IMG/VR virus record: IMGVR_UViG_3300005056_000021
Coordinates: 1-28,707 of that record
Source of the DNA: a virus
Strand: one strand, 5' to 3'
Length of the DNA: 28,707 nucleotides
The notes below the pieces were generated by a model. It was not told the origin of the DNA. It saw only the letters and a program-made list of their open reading frames with translations, and searched no databases. Both the position numbers and the translations under genes were made by a program. Below, piece by piece: positions 14,397-22,632 of this stretch; positions within the stretch are counted from its first letter, which is position 1, and every line of letters begins with the position of its first letter.

Positions 14397-17300
14397 TTAG
14401 CCTCCTGTGCCTATATTAGACTCTTCATCAACGTTCAAGTCACCATCTACATTAGTAGTAGTTCTTATCAAGTCAGGAGAGATTTCATTAGTCACTTCTA
14501 CGTTGATAACGTTAGTAGTACCTTTGCCTTCTTCTCTTCCTTGCATTGGCATATTACCTATGCTAGTACTAGGAACAGCATCATCAGCTGAATCATCATC
14601 AGCCCACCAAGTACCTTTACTCCAATCACCTTCAAGCATAGAATCACAAGCATCTTGCTTGGCTTGGTTCTCTTCATTAAGTTCACCACCAAACAATGCA
14701 CCGATTTCATTAGCTTCATTAACAGCCCAATCACCAACTACATAAACAGCACCTAAGCCACCAAGCAGTTTACCGCCAGCCCCTTTAAGGAACTTACCAG
14801 CATTGCTTGCAAAGCTAGACATAGCTCCTTTAGGACTACCTTTAGCTGCTTCGATTAACTTAGCAGACTTAGTATTGTTAGCAAACTTATTAGCTAGATA
14901 ACCAGCGGTAGCAGAACCTACAACAGCAGCACCAATACCAGTGACGGCAAGAGCTTTACCGCTATCTTCACCAAGTGAACCAGTAGCCTCTAGTAATGCA
15001 CGTTTCTCTTGTAATACCTTTTGTATTCCTACATTGGTTTCCATTAAGCCTTGTTCATTAATTCTGCTATCTAGACCACTAATCATTTCGGGGGAGATAT
15101 TACTAACAGCTAAGTCAGTCATGCCAAACATCTGACCAATCTGAGTCTTAGCTTCCCTAGACTTACCTTGCATCATACCAGCAACCATTACAGTTAACTG
15201 TTGAGCATCCATATCTTGGAACTCTCTAGGACTACTCGGCATTTCTAGGTTTCTAACTTCTTCTAAATTAGATGCACCACGAGTTGACATTATTTCAGTA
15301 AACTTAGAGGCAGAGGTTCTTTCATCATTGAAAGTAGTAACTAGGCTACCAGCAGTACTAATAACATTATTAATACCACTCTCACTTAGTCCACCAATCT
15401 CCATAGCTTTTCTCATACCACGTACTTGGTCTACTTCAATACCAGAACTAGCAGCTAACCTAACTTCATCCATACCTGACTTGTTGCCAGACATGACTAC
15501 ACTAGCTAACTCACCTAGGACTGCACCAGCTTTCTTGACTTCGTTTCCAAAGGTTCGTAAGCTAGATGAAGCATCCTTCGCTGCTTTAGTTGTTGCTTCT
15601 GAAGCCGCTTTCTCTTTGTCGTCAGCAATCTTTTGGTCTTCTGCATAAGCCGCAATCTCTGTAAGTGCAAGTTTTCTAGTAACAGCTTCTTCATCTGTAC
15701 TAGCTTTGAGTGATTTACTAACTCTATCATCTTGTTCTTTGTAAGCAGCACTTTCATAACCAGCCATCTTACGAACGCCAGCTACTTCATCACTAACACG
15801 CTTCTCTTCCATAGCATAAGCGCTTGATTCATAACCAGCCATCTTACGAACGCCAACTACTTCATCACTAACACGCTTCTCTTCCATAGCATAAGCGCTT
15901 GATTCATAGCCAGCCATCTTACGAGTATCACTAGCAGTCTTATCCTCTCTGCTTCTATCTTCGGCAGCAGCAGCTACTTCAACCAACCCAGCTTTCTGGG
16001 CAATCTTTTGTAGTTCTACTTTGTCAAAGGCTATATCAGATTCAGGTAAGTCCTTAGCATCAGCAACGGCTTGCTTCATCTTGTCAGTTTGTTCTTGTTG
16101 CTTTAACTTCTTAGCTAACCTAGTCCCACTAGCTGAACCACCACCACTAGAACTAGCTCCAGCCATAACTGCTGCTTGGAACGCTGTCATAGGTTCATCA
16201 ACTTCATCTTCTATAACGATAGACTCTTGTTGTCCTATTACTTCCTTAGCCCCAACTTGTGTACGAGGCTTTCTTTTCTTAGATTGAATTTCTTTTCTCA
16301 AAGCTTGGATTCCTCGATTGTCAAGGCTAGCACCTAGCTCTAAAGCCTGAGTACCAGCGGATATAAGTTCAGCTTGCATTGTAGGGTCAGCTTGTACAAG
16401 TTCATGTACGTACTCACCAGTGTACTTATCAAGCGCAAAGAAATGTGTTTGGCTCTCTTTAGTAACAGCCATTTGTAGTTGTAGTTGTGGAGTGTACTTA
16501 GTTAAAGCACCTTCCATAGAACCAGAAGATAAATATTTAAGCTCTAGTAAGCCAGCACTATTACCTTCATCATCATACAGCCTACCATCAGGGCTTACAC
16601 CAAAGTTTGGTATAGCAGCATTCTCTTCAAAGAACGCTTCCTGCATAGTAAGACCACGACCATGTTTGCTAGCTAAGAATGCAGCAGCAGCTTTATCTTC
16701 ACCCTCAGTACCCTCGCGAGTATGGGCGTTGCCAGTGAATGAAGTGCCAGTACCTAACCTTTCCATAGCTAGTTCGGTAGCACGTTCTTCTATGCCTCCT
16801 GACTTTAATAAGCCAGCGGCTGTGGAAGCTGTGATTTTACCAACACGTTGCTTTAGCCATTCCTTAGTACCTTGCTTCGGACTGTCTTGTATAGCGACTA
16901 ATAGTGATTCTTCTGTCTCCCCTTCTTCCACCCTTTCAGCTAACCTTAATATCTCACTGTCAGTTAGGCTACCTTTCTTATGTTTATCTAGTAAGTCAGC
17001 TTCTTCTAAAGAACTCTCTACAAGGTCATTCATGGAAGACTGTTTAAACTCGTCATCTTTCTGACCAGCATAGAAAGAGTTCCATTCTTCGCCTTGGATA
17101 GCAGCCTCGTTACGTAGGTTCTGCAAATCAGCTTGTTCGCCATAAGGAGTATCCCACCCAGCCATTCTAAGTTGGTTGCCTTTGGACTCGTCACGAGTTG
17201 TTATGGTTTCCTGTCTTAGAATCTTACGAGCAATGTTAGCTTTAGTCTGTAACTGAGACATAGCGAATGATTGGTCACGAGCTTGCTTGGCTTTCTCGGC

Positions 17301-18404
17301 ACTAGTAAAGGTTTGTTTACCAACTGCTCTAGGTTTAGGGAATATAGAATTAGCTAATGAAGGTGTACGTCTTAGTGCATCATTACGTTGCTCTTGAGTT
17401 ACATCTTCACGGAATACTTTATGTCCTTCATCACTCCTTACAAAGCGAGTCCTTCCAGTAGCGTTAGGTATTTGTTGGTACAAGTCATCGAACTGGCTAG
17501 AACTTAATCTATCTTCTGCTGTACCTTGGAACGAGCCATAGATACCTTGAGTAGACTTGATACCAGTAACACCAGTTTCATTTGGTAATGGAAGTAAGTT
17601 CTTAGAGCCTTCATAGAACGTACCATCAATCATACGTTTAGTGATAGATTCTTCTAATGCTTGTCTACGTGCATCTTCTACTGACGAGCCACGAGTACGG
17701 TCATCTAGATATACATCTGCAATCTCTTGAACGTACTTGACAGCCTTAACTAAGTCTTCATCAGACCTGCCTTGGTTCTCTGTCTGCCACTTAGTTTGAT
17801 TGTTTATGTTCCTTATCTTGTTACCACTAGTATCTAGGGTGTGCTTGTACTGACCTTTCGTGGCACGTTGCCCATCTACAGCAGGGCTTCCTTCTACCCA
17901 CTTACCTTCAAACTCAGGTATAGTGTTTCCAGCAAGCGCACCGCCAGCACCTCTAGTCATATACGTACCAGAAGAGTTTTGTAGTATAGATGTTACTTGG
18001 TTAAGTTCTCGTTCTTGGCTAGGAGGATTAACAGCACCATCAACTCTAATTTGTCTAGCGAATGCAGCTAAGTCTTTAGAGCCTATCTCTTCTGCAAATT
18101 GTTCTCTAGCAGCAGCAGCATCAATAGGGTGTATGCCAGATACATCATTACCTAATAAGACTTCTTTAATGCCAGCTTGTATTCTATATTCCAAGTGGCT
18201 AATTCTTCCAAGCTGCAACGACTCAGCAGTAGCCATACCCTCCATTAAGGATGGGGATGATTCATCTTCTGTACCATCTATACTAGCCAGCCAAGCATCA
18301 GCCATATCTTGGTCTTGCATTACGTCATTCAAGTTGTCTTGGATAGATAATCCTTCTAACTCTCCTGCTTCGTAATCATCATTACCATAATCATCGTACT
18401 TCAT
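14397..18404 (-). CDS. Tape measure protein with embedded YqaJ/lambda-exonuclease-type nuclease domain
   Basis: This 1335-aa protein is the tape measure, by position (after tube and chaperones) and by its C-terminal third: GIEVDQVRGMRKAMEIGGLS, hydrophobic segments near 1150-1173 and 1211-1228, and the closing NEISPDLIRTTTNVDGD. Residues about 505-690 form an inserted YqaJ-type nuclease domain: KQGTKEWLKQRVGKITAST (510-528, W516), GTEGEDKAAAAF (E567, E569), SPDG (D606), GLLELKY (E621, K623) and QLQLQMAVT. D606, E621 and K623 match the D-ExK metal site of lambda exonuclease, so the domain looks catalytically complete. Residues 1-500 are unrecognised. A 25-aa repeat lies at 828-902. Start 18404 has GGAGG. 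The protein scaffolds the tail and is ejected on infection; nuclease action in the host is inferred. Confidence 0.88.
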   Translation of the reverse strand: MKYDDYGNDDYEAGELEGLSIQDNLNDVMQDQDMADAWLASIDGTEDESSPSLMEGMATAESLQLGRISHLEYRIQAGIKEVLLGNDVSGIHPIDAAAAREQFAEEIGSKDLAAFARQIRVDGAVNPPSQERELNQVTSILQNSSGTYMTRGAGGALAGNTIPEFEGKWVEGSPAVDGQRATKGQYKHTLDTSGNKIRNINNQTKWQTENQGRSDEDLVKAVKYVQEIADVYLDDRTRGSSVEDARRQALEESITKRMIDGTFYEGSKNLLPLPNETGVTGIKSTQGIYGSFQGTAEDRLSSSQFDDLYQQIPNATGRTRFVRSDEGHKVFREDVTQEQRNDALRRTPSLANSIFPKPRAVGKQTFTSAEKAKQARDQSFAMSQLQTKANIARKILRQETITTRDESKGNQLRMAGWDTPYGEQADLQNLRNEAAIQGEEWNSFYAGQKDDEFKQSSMNDLVESSLEEADLLDKHKKGSLTDSEILRLAERVEEGETEESLLVAIQDSPKQGTKEWLKQRVGKITASTAAGLLKSGGIEERATELAMERLGTGTSFTGNAHTREGTEGEDKAAAAFLASKHGRGLTMQEAFFEENAAIPNFGVSPDGRLYDDEGNSAGLLELKYLSSGSMEGALTKYTPQLQLQMAVTKESQTHFFALDKYTGEYVHELVQADPTMQAELISAGTQALELGASLDNRGIQALRKEIQSKKRKPRTQVGAKEVIGQQESIVIEDEVDEPMTAFQAAVMAGASSSGGGSASGTRLAKKLKQQEQTDKMKQAVADAKDLPESDIAFDKVELQKIAQKAGLVEVAAAAEDRSREDKTASDTRKMAGYESSAYAMEEKRVSDEVVGVRKMAGYESSAYAMEEKRVSDEVAGVRKMAGYESAAYKEQDDRVSKSLKASTDEEAVTRKLALTEIAAYAEDQKIADDKEKAASEATTKAAKDASSSLRTFGNEVKKAGAVLGELASVVMSGNKSGMDEVRLAASSGIEVDQVRGMRKAMEIGGLSESGINNVISTAGSLVTTFNDERTSASKFTEIMSTRGASNLEEVRNLEMPSSPREFQDMDAQQLTVMVAGMMQGKSREAKTQIGQMFGMTDLAVSNISPEMISGLDSRINEQGLMETNVGIQKVLQEKRALLEATGSLGEDSGKALAVTGIGAAVVGSATAGYLANKFANNTKSAKLIEAAKGSPKGAMSSFASNAGKFLKGAGGKLLGGLGAVYVVGDWAVNEANEIGALFGGELNEENQAKQDACDSMLEGDWSKGTWWADDDSADDAVPSTSIGNMPMQGREEGKGTTNVINVEVTNEISPDLIRTTTNVDGDLNVDEESNIGTGG
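15753..15930 (-). repeat. 75-bp tandem repeat inside the tape measure gene
   Basis: Units at 15753-15827 and 15828-15902 are nearly identical at DNA level, and a third begins at 15903. They encode 25-aa repeats starting RKMAGYESSAYAMEEKR at residues 828 and 853, with a diverged third unit at 878 (RKMAGYESAAYKEQ). The near identity points to recent duplication. The repeat is charged and helical, as expected of the tape measure rod. Confidence 0.9.
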
Positions 18405-18416
18405 ATTAGCCTCCTG

Positions 18417-18608
18417 CTACCCACCTCCTGTGGGAGTAGGTAACATATGTTGTTTAATTTCTAAGATTTGATGAAACATCTCTAAATCATACAGTCTATA
18501 GGTTCCATCTTGTAACTCTTTCAAGGTACACAATGGAGGGTTTACTAACATTGGTTTAACTATATACCCATTCAGTTTAGGATAAACCTTACTGTAGTCA
18601 ACGGGCAT
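18417..18608 (-). CDS. Tail assembly chaperone, downstream (gpT-like) part
   Basis: A 63-aa reading frame from ATG 18608 (MPVDYSKVYPKLNG) to TAG. The nearest AGGAG is 11 nt from the ATG, which is long. The same frame is open without a stop for at least 20 codons upstream, back to the slippery site at 18668-18674 in the preceding gene. It is therefore better read as the C-terminal part of a frameshift product of 198 aa (115 aa of the upstream chaperone plus 83 aa), as lambda gpGT or P2 E+E'. It lies directly before the tape measure gene, the standard place. Independent translation from ATG 18608 is still possible. Confidence 0.65.
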   Translation of the reverse strand: MPVDYSKVYPKLNGYIVKPMLVNPPLCTLKELQDGTYRLYDLEMFHQILEIKQHMLPTPTGGG

Positions 18609-18613
18609 GGTAG

Positions 18614-19012
18614 TTACTTCTCCTGAGATTGCGGCTCTTGGGAGACTACCTCTGCTAAACCTAAGCTGAAAAAATCTGCGTACTGGCTATGGATAACATG
18701 AGTAAATAACTCTAGTACTACATTAAGTTGTCCATCGAACATAGTGTTAATGGTTTCGGTAGTTATCTTGTTGCCATCAATACGTACTTGGCAGATAAAG
18801 TGTTTGACTAGCTGTGAGGCTAGTTTAGGATTTTCAGCATTCATCAAAGCTACTATGGCACCAGCCATATTCATCTCTGATATGTTAATAATGTTTTCTG
18901 AGCCTAGTATCTTACCAGCTTGGGTTAAATTTTCTAAGGCTACATCTACAGCCCAGTTAGGTATAAAAATTTCCCGACCGTCTGCAATCTTTCTTTTGTA
19001 TGGTTCGTTCAT
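18614..19012 (-). CDS. Tail assembly chaperone, upstream (gpG-like) protein
   Basis: This 132-aa, mostly helical protein starts MNEPYKRKIADGREIFIP, has the central NMAGAIVALMNAENPKLASQ (here split as NMAGAIVALMNAE and NPKLASQLVKHF), and resembles tail-tube-to-tape-measure chaperones. It sits between the tube and tape measure genes. Near its end, codons TTT-TTC at 18673-18668 lie in the heptamer T_TTT_TTC, a -1 slippery site. The unshifted protein has 17 more residues after it (SLGLAEVVSQEPQSQEK). Chaperones of this type coat the tape measure and recruit tube subunits. A terminator upstream (19037-19073) should lower its expression relative to the tube. Confidence 0.75.
   Translation of the reverse strand: MNEPYKRKIADGREIFIPNWAVDVALENLTQAGKILGSENIINISEMNMAGAIVALMNAENPKLASQLVKHFICQVRIDGNKITTETINTMFDGQLNVVLELFTHVIHSQYADFFSLGLAEVVSQEPQSQEK
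18668..18674 (-). promoter_or_regulatory. Candidate -1 programmed frameshift site T_TTT_TTC
   Basis: On the minus strand, codons GAT TTT TTC of the chaperone give the heptamer T TTT TTC in the correct X XXY YYZ phase. After a -1 shift, reading continues with CAG CTT AGG and stays open through 18608 to TAG at 18417. P2 uses the closely similar T_TTT_TTG for its E+E' product. No strong downstream pseudoknot was found by eye. Confidence 0.65.
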
Positions 19013-19036
19013 AGTTTCTCTTCTTAGATTTAAACA

Positions 19037-19073
19037 AAATAAAAAAGCCCTACAACATAAATGAAGTAGGGCT
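19037..19073 (-). terminator. Rho-independent terminator after the tail tube gene
   Basis: On the minus strand, AGCCCTAC (19073-19066) pairs with GTAGGGCT (19053-19046) over 8 GC-rich base pairs with a 12-nt loop, followed at once by TTTTTTATTTTG. It stands 20 nt after the tube stop codon and before the chaperone gene. It would let the abundant sheath, tube and head transcripts end here, with partial readthrough to the low-copy tape measure and baseplate genes. Confidence 0.85.
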
Positions 19074-19093
19074 ATAGGTTGACTAATTATGCA

Positions 19094-19576
19094 CTATAAT
19101 TGTGCTAAGTCGTCACCGTCACCACGCTCGAAGACTACGCCTTCAAAAGTGATAACCCAAGTGATTGTGTTCATGGTCTGACCACGAGACATTGCAGGGA
19201 TAGCTAGGATGATACCATTACTCATAGTACATTCATCGTTACCCATGTTGTCACGTAACTTACCTTGGATAGGAAAGATTAACGCGCCATCTGCATCTGC
19301 TTGTGCTTGTACGTAGTTAGCGTAGTCCTGTAAGATTTTATTCTCAGGAGCATTCATTAAGGTAGGGAACGTTAAGTCACCAGCCTTGATACGCTGTAAA
19401 GATACAACCATGTCACCGTATGCACCGAACTGAGTCGTTGCAATAGGCGCTCTACGCATGACGTTGATAAGGTTTTCACCAGTACCAAAGCCACGCACAT
19501 TTACTGTTTGATACGTACCACTTGCATTAGGAACTTCTAATAACAAATCTACGTTAGCAAAACTATATTGATACAT
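19094..19576 (-). CDS. Tail tube protein (DUF3277)
   Basis: This 160-aa protein has the DUF3277 pattern: MYQYSFANVDLLLEVP, VRGFGTGENLINVMRRAPIAT, GAYGDMVVSLQRIKAGDLTF and NGIILAIPAMSRGQTMNTITW. The fold is the common tail-tube beta-barrel, and it follows the sheath gene directly. Start 19576 has AGGAG 6 nt upstream. A strong terminator follows it. It should form the inner tube through which DNA passes. Confidence 0.88.
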   Translation of the reverse strand: MYQYSFANVDLLLEVPNASGTYQTVNVRGFGTGENLINVMRRAPIATTQFGAYGDMVVSLQRIKAGDLTFPTLMNAPENKILQDYANYVQAQADADGALIFPIQGKLRDNMGNDECTMSNGIILAIPAMSRGQTMNTITWVITFEGVVFERGDGDDLAQL

Positions 19577-19589
19577 GTGTATCTCCTAA

Positions 19590-21059
19590 TTATTCGGCAA
19601 AGGTGCCAGAAACTATAACTTCATGTAACGCACCTGCACCAACCATCTCGAAAGATAAGCCAGCGTACAGACGAGTACCTTTATCACTTAATGGTACATC
19701 ACCAAGAGCTACTGCAAACACTACGAAACCTTCTGGAAGGAAGCGACCATCTGGCAAGAAGCCAGGAGCAGCTAAGCCGTTACGTACCGCAGCTGAAAGG
19801 CTACGTTCAAGAGTAGCTTTAGTAGTGTTGATACCAGATTGTGTATAAGGTACTTTGGTTGCTGACTGGAACAATAAATTGAACATGTCAGTTTCACAAC
19901 GATTTTCTAACCACAGTAAACCATGAGTAGTATCTAACCATGAACCAGAAGCCATACGAGAATCTGAGTAAGCATTTACTGTCTTACCGATTTGTACTAC
20001 AGCCGAACCATTCTTGCTACGTAGAACAGCGAACTCGCCAGGAGTTAGGTCTTCGGCAGTGATGGTAGGAATCTGTTTAAGGCTCAATGTAATAGTTGTG
20101 TTGATGCCAGAGAAATTAACTGAGGCAGCACGACCAAATACAGCAGCACTAGGGTATTGGCTAGTAGACTTAGAGAAAGTACTTAACGTGTAACGCAATG
20201 TATTATCTTTACATAACGAGATAATGTCTGTAGTAATTACAGAACTAAGTACTGATAAGTTATTAGAGGTGTTGCAGAATATTTTCTTAGCACCTTCGGC
20301 AAAGTTAGCAATATCTAAAGTGTTCTCGCCAGTAGCTCCACCAGTAACATCACGATATTTCTTGTGAGTTACTAAACCAGTGAAATCAATACCTTGAGCA
20401 ACAGCTTCGCCTAAAGCTTCCACTGGAGTTTCAGCAGCAATACCTGAGGATAACTTACCTTGATGTTGTTCTAAGCCTAGTGCTTCGGCAGCGTTAGACG
20501 TACCAACACCAGTTGAGCCGTCAGCAAAAGTGATAGTTGATGCTATACCATTAGTTACAGAAGTAACTTCAAAGCCGTAGCCTGTATGGGTAACAACAAC
20601 AGATGAAGGAGTTATGGCATTGATAGCTGACTCGATAGCAGTAGCTACTTCCGCTAAGGTAGTAGTACTAGATAAGTCTAAGCCATCAATAGCAGACACA
20701 CCAACATTAGTAGTAATAGTTAAATTACCAGCAGTGATAGCTTTTAAGTCATCTAAGGTTTCATGACCGCCACCAGTTAAGGTTGCAGGTTGGTCTGTCT
20801 CAAAGCACATAAGTACTACGAAGTCAGTTGGGGTTGGGGTAGCTGCATAGAAAGCTGTGGCTGCTAAACCTACTTCACTAGTAGCACTCCAATCGGCTAG
20901 TACACTAGGTAAACCAGAGTAGGCACGACCACGTTCCGCAGAACCGATTACACCTTCTTCATTGGTTAGAAAACCTAGGATACCAAAGTTACCACCAGCA
21001 ACACCAGCAGGTGATACCGTGATAGATACATTAGCAAATTCTGTGATTTCAATTGCCAT
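19590..21059 (-). CDS. Tail sheath protein (DUF3383)
   Basis: This 489-aa protein fits the DUF3383 sheath family: MAIEITEFANVSITVSPAGV at the start, ANFAEGAKKIFCNTSNN in the centre, AAVFGRAASVNFSG, TLSLKQIPTITAEDLT, SGSWLDTTHGLLWLENRCE and a C-terminal strand region ending HEVIVSGTFAE. It includes an Ig-like insertion rich in Thr, Ser and Val around residues 110-220 (TITTNVGVSAIDGLDLSSTT). Start 21059 has AAGGA. It precedes the tube gene. Contraction of this sheath drives the tube and spike through the cell envelope. Confidence 0.93.
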   Translation of the reverse strand: MAIEITEFANVSITVSPAGVAGGNFGILGFLTNEEGVIGSAERGRAYSGLPSVLADWSATSEVGLAATAFYAATPTPTDFVVLMCFETDQPATLTGGGHETLDDLKAITAGNLTITTNVGVSAIDGLDLSSTTTLAEVATAIESAINAITPSSVVVTHTGYGFEVTSVTNGIASTITFADGSTGVGTSNAAEALGLEQHQGKLSSGIAAETPVEALGEAVAQGIDFTGLVTHKKYRDVTGGATGENTLDIANFAEGAKKIFCNTSNNLSVLSSVITTDIISLCKDNTLRYTLSTFSKSTSQYPSAAVFGRAASVNFSGINTTITLSLKQIPTITAEDLTPGEFAVLRSKNGSAVVQIGKTVNAYSDSRMASGSWLDTTHGLLWLENRCETDMFNLLFQSATKVPYTQSGINTTKATLERSLSAAVRNGLAAPGFLPDGRFLPEGFVVFAVALGDVPLSDKGTRLYAGLSFEMVGAGALHEVIVSGTFAE

Positions 21060-21068
21060 TGTTATTCC

Positions 21069-21602
21069 TTATTCGTTTATATTAATATTCAGTTGGTGTA
21101 CAAATCCGCTTTCCACGAACTCACCAGAAATAATTAGTGAAGTTATATTATCCACTATTTCTTGGTACACCCTAGTTACATAGAGTTCTACTGCGAAACC
21201 TTTACGGTACTCCCATTCCTTCTCTAACTTTGCATCTTCACTAGATAGTGGTTCGCACTTGATGAATCCGTATCCTGACTCTATCATAAGAGCCTTCATA
21301 GGTTCGGAAGTCCACCCACCCATAATCTTAGAAGAAGGTATCCCAGTAGTACCTACGACTCCTATCCTAACTCTAATCTTTGATAGACTATGAGTTTGGA
21401 GAGTTGTTGTCAGTTCATCTTGAGTGAGGATTATAGTATTAGGTATACCCTCTTGATACTCTTCTATTACTCTTATGTGTGCAAACTCTTCTTTGGGCTT
21501 CTTAGCCTCACGTTGTCTTGCAGGATAAGAGAACCTAGGTATACCTACCATACTATCTACCATCTTCTGCAAAACTTTTACATCTGCTTCATCAGGTGTC
21601 AT
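21069..21602 (-). CDS. Neck/tail terminator protein (gp12-like)
   Basis: I choose ATG 21602 (MTPDEADVK, 177 aa), which overlaps the previous stop as ATGA; the in-frame GTG 12 nt upstream would sit directly on the ribosome binding site. Features are FSYPARQREAKKPKEEFAHIRV, TIILTQDELTTTLQTHSLSKIRV and EYRKGFAVELYVTRVYQE, resembling the phage neck terminator (LIC_12616/gp12-like) family found just before sheath genes. It is expected to cap the tail tube and sheath before head joining. Confidence 0.7.
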   Translation of the reverse strand: MTPDEADVKVLQKMVDSMVGIPRFSYPARQREAKKPKEEFAHIRVIEEYQEGIPNTIILTQDELTTTLQTHSLSKIRVRIGVVGTTGIPSSKIMGGWTSEPMKALMIESGYGFIKCEPLSSEDAKLEKEWEYRKGFAVELYVTRVYQEIVDNITSLIISGEFVESGFVHQLNININE

Positions 21603-21976
21603 GTTGGTGTCCACTCCTTAGATTTCTCTAGTATCACTGAGAAGAATCCATAAGTAGACTCTTCTGACCTTTGTATGATGTTGTAGAAGTTTCCTTGATA
21701 GCCTATCTTATTAGTATTTTCTAATGGATACTTATCAGTTACATATAAGGTTTTGTATTGGCTGGCACGAATACCACCATCCTCTACCCTAAGTGCTTCA
21801 TCTTCTTCAAACTGAGAGAATTTATTACCAGACTTAATAACACCAAAGATATTACTTTGAGTTATTAATCCTTCTACCCAGACATTATCATCATCGTAAG
21901 AGCCTTCTTGTATTACGTACCGTACAACTCTGGTTAGCATTCTAGAGTTAAAGGCACGTTGCATTTGCATTGCCAT
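21599..21976 (-). CDS. Head closure candidate, 125 aa
   Basis: The family is not recognised with certainty. The small beta-rich protein (RMLTRVVRYVIQEGSYDDDN near the start, then GGIRASQYKTLYVTDKYPLE and IIQRSEESTYGFFSVILEKS) resembles head-completion or stopper proteins. It is preceded by GGAG (6 nt) and lies between the DUF4054 connector and the tail terminator, where the head-closure protein of this gene order is found. It ends with TGA overlapping the next ATG. Function comes from position. Confidence 0.5.
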   Translation of the reverse strand: MAMQMQRAFNSRMLTRVVRYVIQEGSYDDDNVWVEGLITQSNIFGVIKSGNKFSQFEEDEALRVEDGGIRASQYKTLYVTDKYPLENTNKIGYQGNFYNIIQRSEESTYGFFSVILEKSKEWTPT

Positions 21977-21977
21977 A

Positions 21978-22340
21978 TTATACTCCGTACATACCAGAGA
22001 AACACACCTTACGATAGAAGACTACTCTCTTACCATAAGCAGTACTGTGAAGTTCATCAAAGGTTGGTGCAATGTTTCCTATAGCACTTTCAATAACTAC
22101 GTCATCTACTTTTTGTTTCTTAATAGGTGCAAACGCACCACTATCTCCACTCTCAGTATGATGGGCTATAGTTAGAAAGTGAGCAGCGTAGTATTGTTGT
22201 GCTACGTTATAGAAACTTAGCCACTTAGCTTCCGAACTCATAATTAGTGCAACGTCATCTAAGTAGAGCTGAACTACGTCATCATCGACATCGCAAAATT
22301 CTGGAAACCTAACTTGGAAGTCAGCTACACTAGCAGCCAT
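21978..22340 (-). CDS. Head-tail connector (DUF4054)
   Basis: This 120-aa helical protein has the DUF4054 signature: VADFQVRFPEFCDVDDDVVQ, YNVAQQYYAAHFLTIAHH, and a C-terminal TAYGKRVVFYRKV. Proteins of this family form the adaptor ring under the portal, like HK97 gp6. The start overlaps the preceding gene by one base (TAATG), so the two are probably translationally coupled. The final residues FSGMYGV are typical of an exposed tail that docks to the next ring. Confidence 0.88.
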   Translation of the reverse strand: MAASVADFQVRFPEFCDVDDDVVQLYLDDVALIMSSEAKWLSFYNVAQQYYAAHFLTIAHHTESGDSGAFAPIKKQKVDDVVIESAIGNIAPTFDELHSTAYGKRVVFYRKVCFSGMYGV

Positions 22341-22606
22341 TACTTATCAGCTTTGGCAGCAGCAGCGACTAACTTCTTAGCAGCTTCTAGTTCAGCAGCT
22401 TCTTCTTTGGCAGCTTCTTCTTTAGACACTTGAGGCTTCTTCACCCACTTAGCACTTTCTTCTTTAACTAACTTAGCTAGTCGAGGAATGAAAGCTTTGA
22501 ACTCTTTATCATCTAACTCAAGGATAGAAGGAGCAGCAGGGAGGACGATACGTGTACCACCAATTTTGAAGCTGGCATTACATAACAATAAACTTTGAAT
22601 TTTCAT
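22340..22606 (-). CDS. Small accessory head protein, 88 aa
   Basis: I do not recognise the family. Residues 1-40 form a small beta-type segment (MKIQSLLLCNASFKIGG). Residues 55-88 are a Lys/Glu/Ala-rich helix (EEAAKEEAAELEAAKKLV), a likely solvent-exposed coiled-coil. Small genes of this kind often occur between the capsid and connector genes in phages with DUF2184 capsids. The ribosome binding site is weak (AGAGAA), unlike that of its neighbours. A hairpin lies upstream, between it and the capsid gene. Assignment to the head module is by position only. Confidence 0.55.
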   Translation of the reverse strand: MKIQSLLLCNASFKIGGTRIVLPAAPSILELDDKEFKAFIPRLAKLVKEESAKWVKKPQVSKEEAAKEEAAELEAAKKLVAAAAKADK

Positions 22607-22632
22607 TTTGTGTTCTCTTTCAAATAGAATGG

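Noticed and set aside
15515-15757. An 80-codon minus-strand frame overlapping the tape measure in another phase
   Set aside because: Lys/Leu-rich shadow of the helical repeat region, without a ribosome binding site.
16420-17064. A 214-codon plus-strand open frame
   Set aside because: It lies wholly inside the tape measure gene, antisense to the nuclease domain, has no ribosome binding site context and a Ser/Leu/Pro-rich composition typical of a shadow frame.
17860-18375. A 171-codon plus-strand open frame
   Set aside because: Antisense to the tape measure N-terminus, with a shadow-like composition and no independent support.
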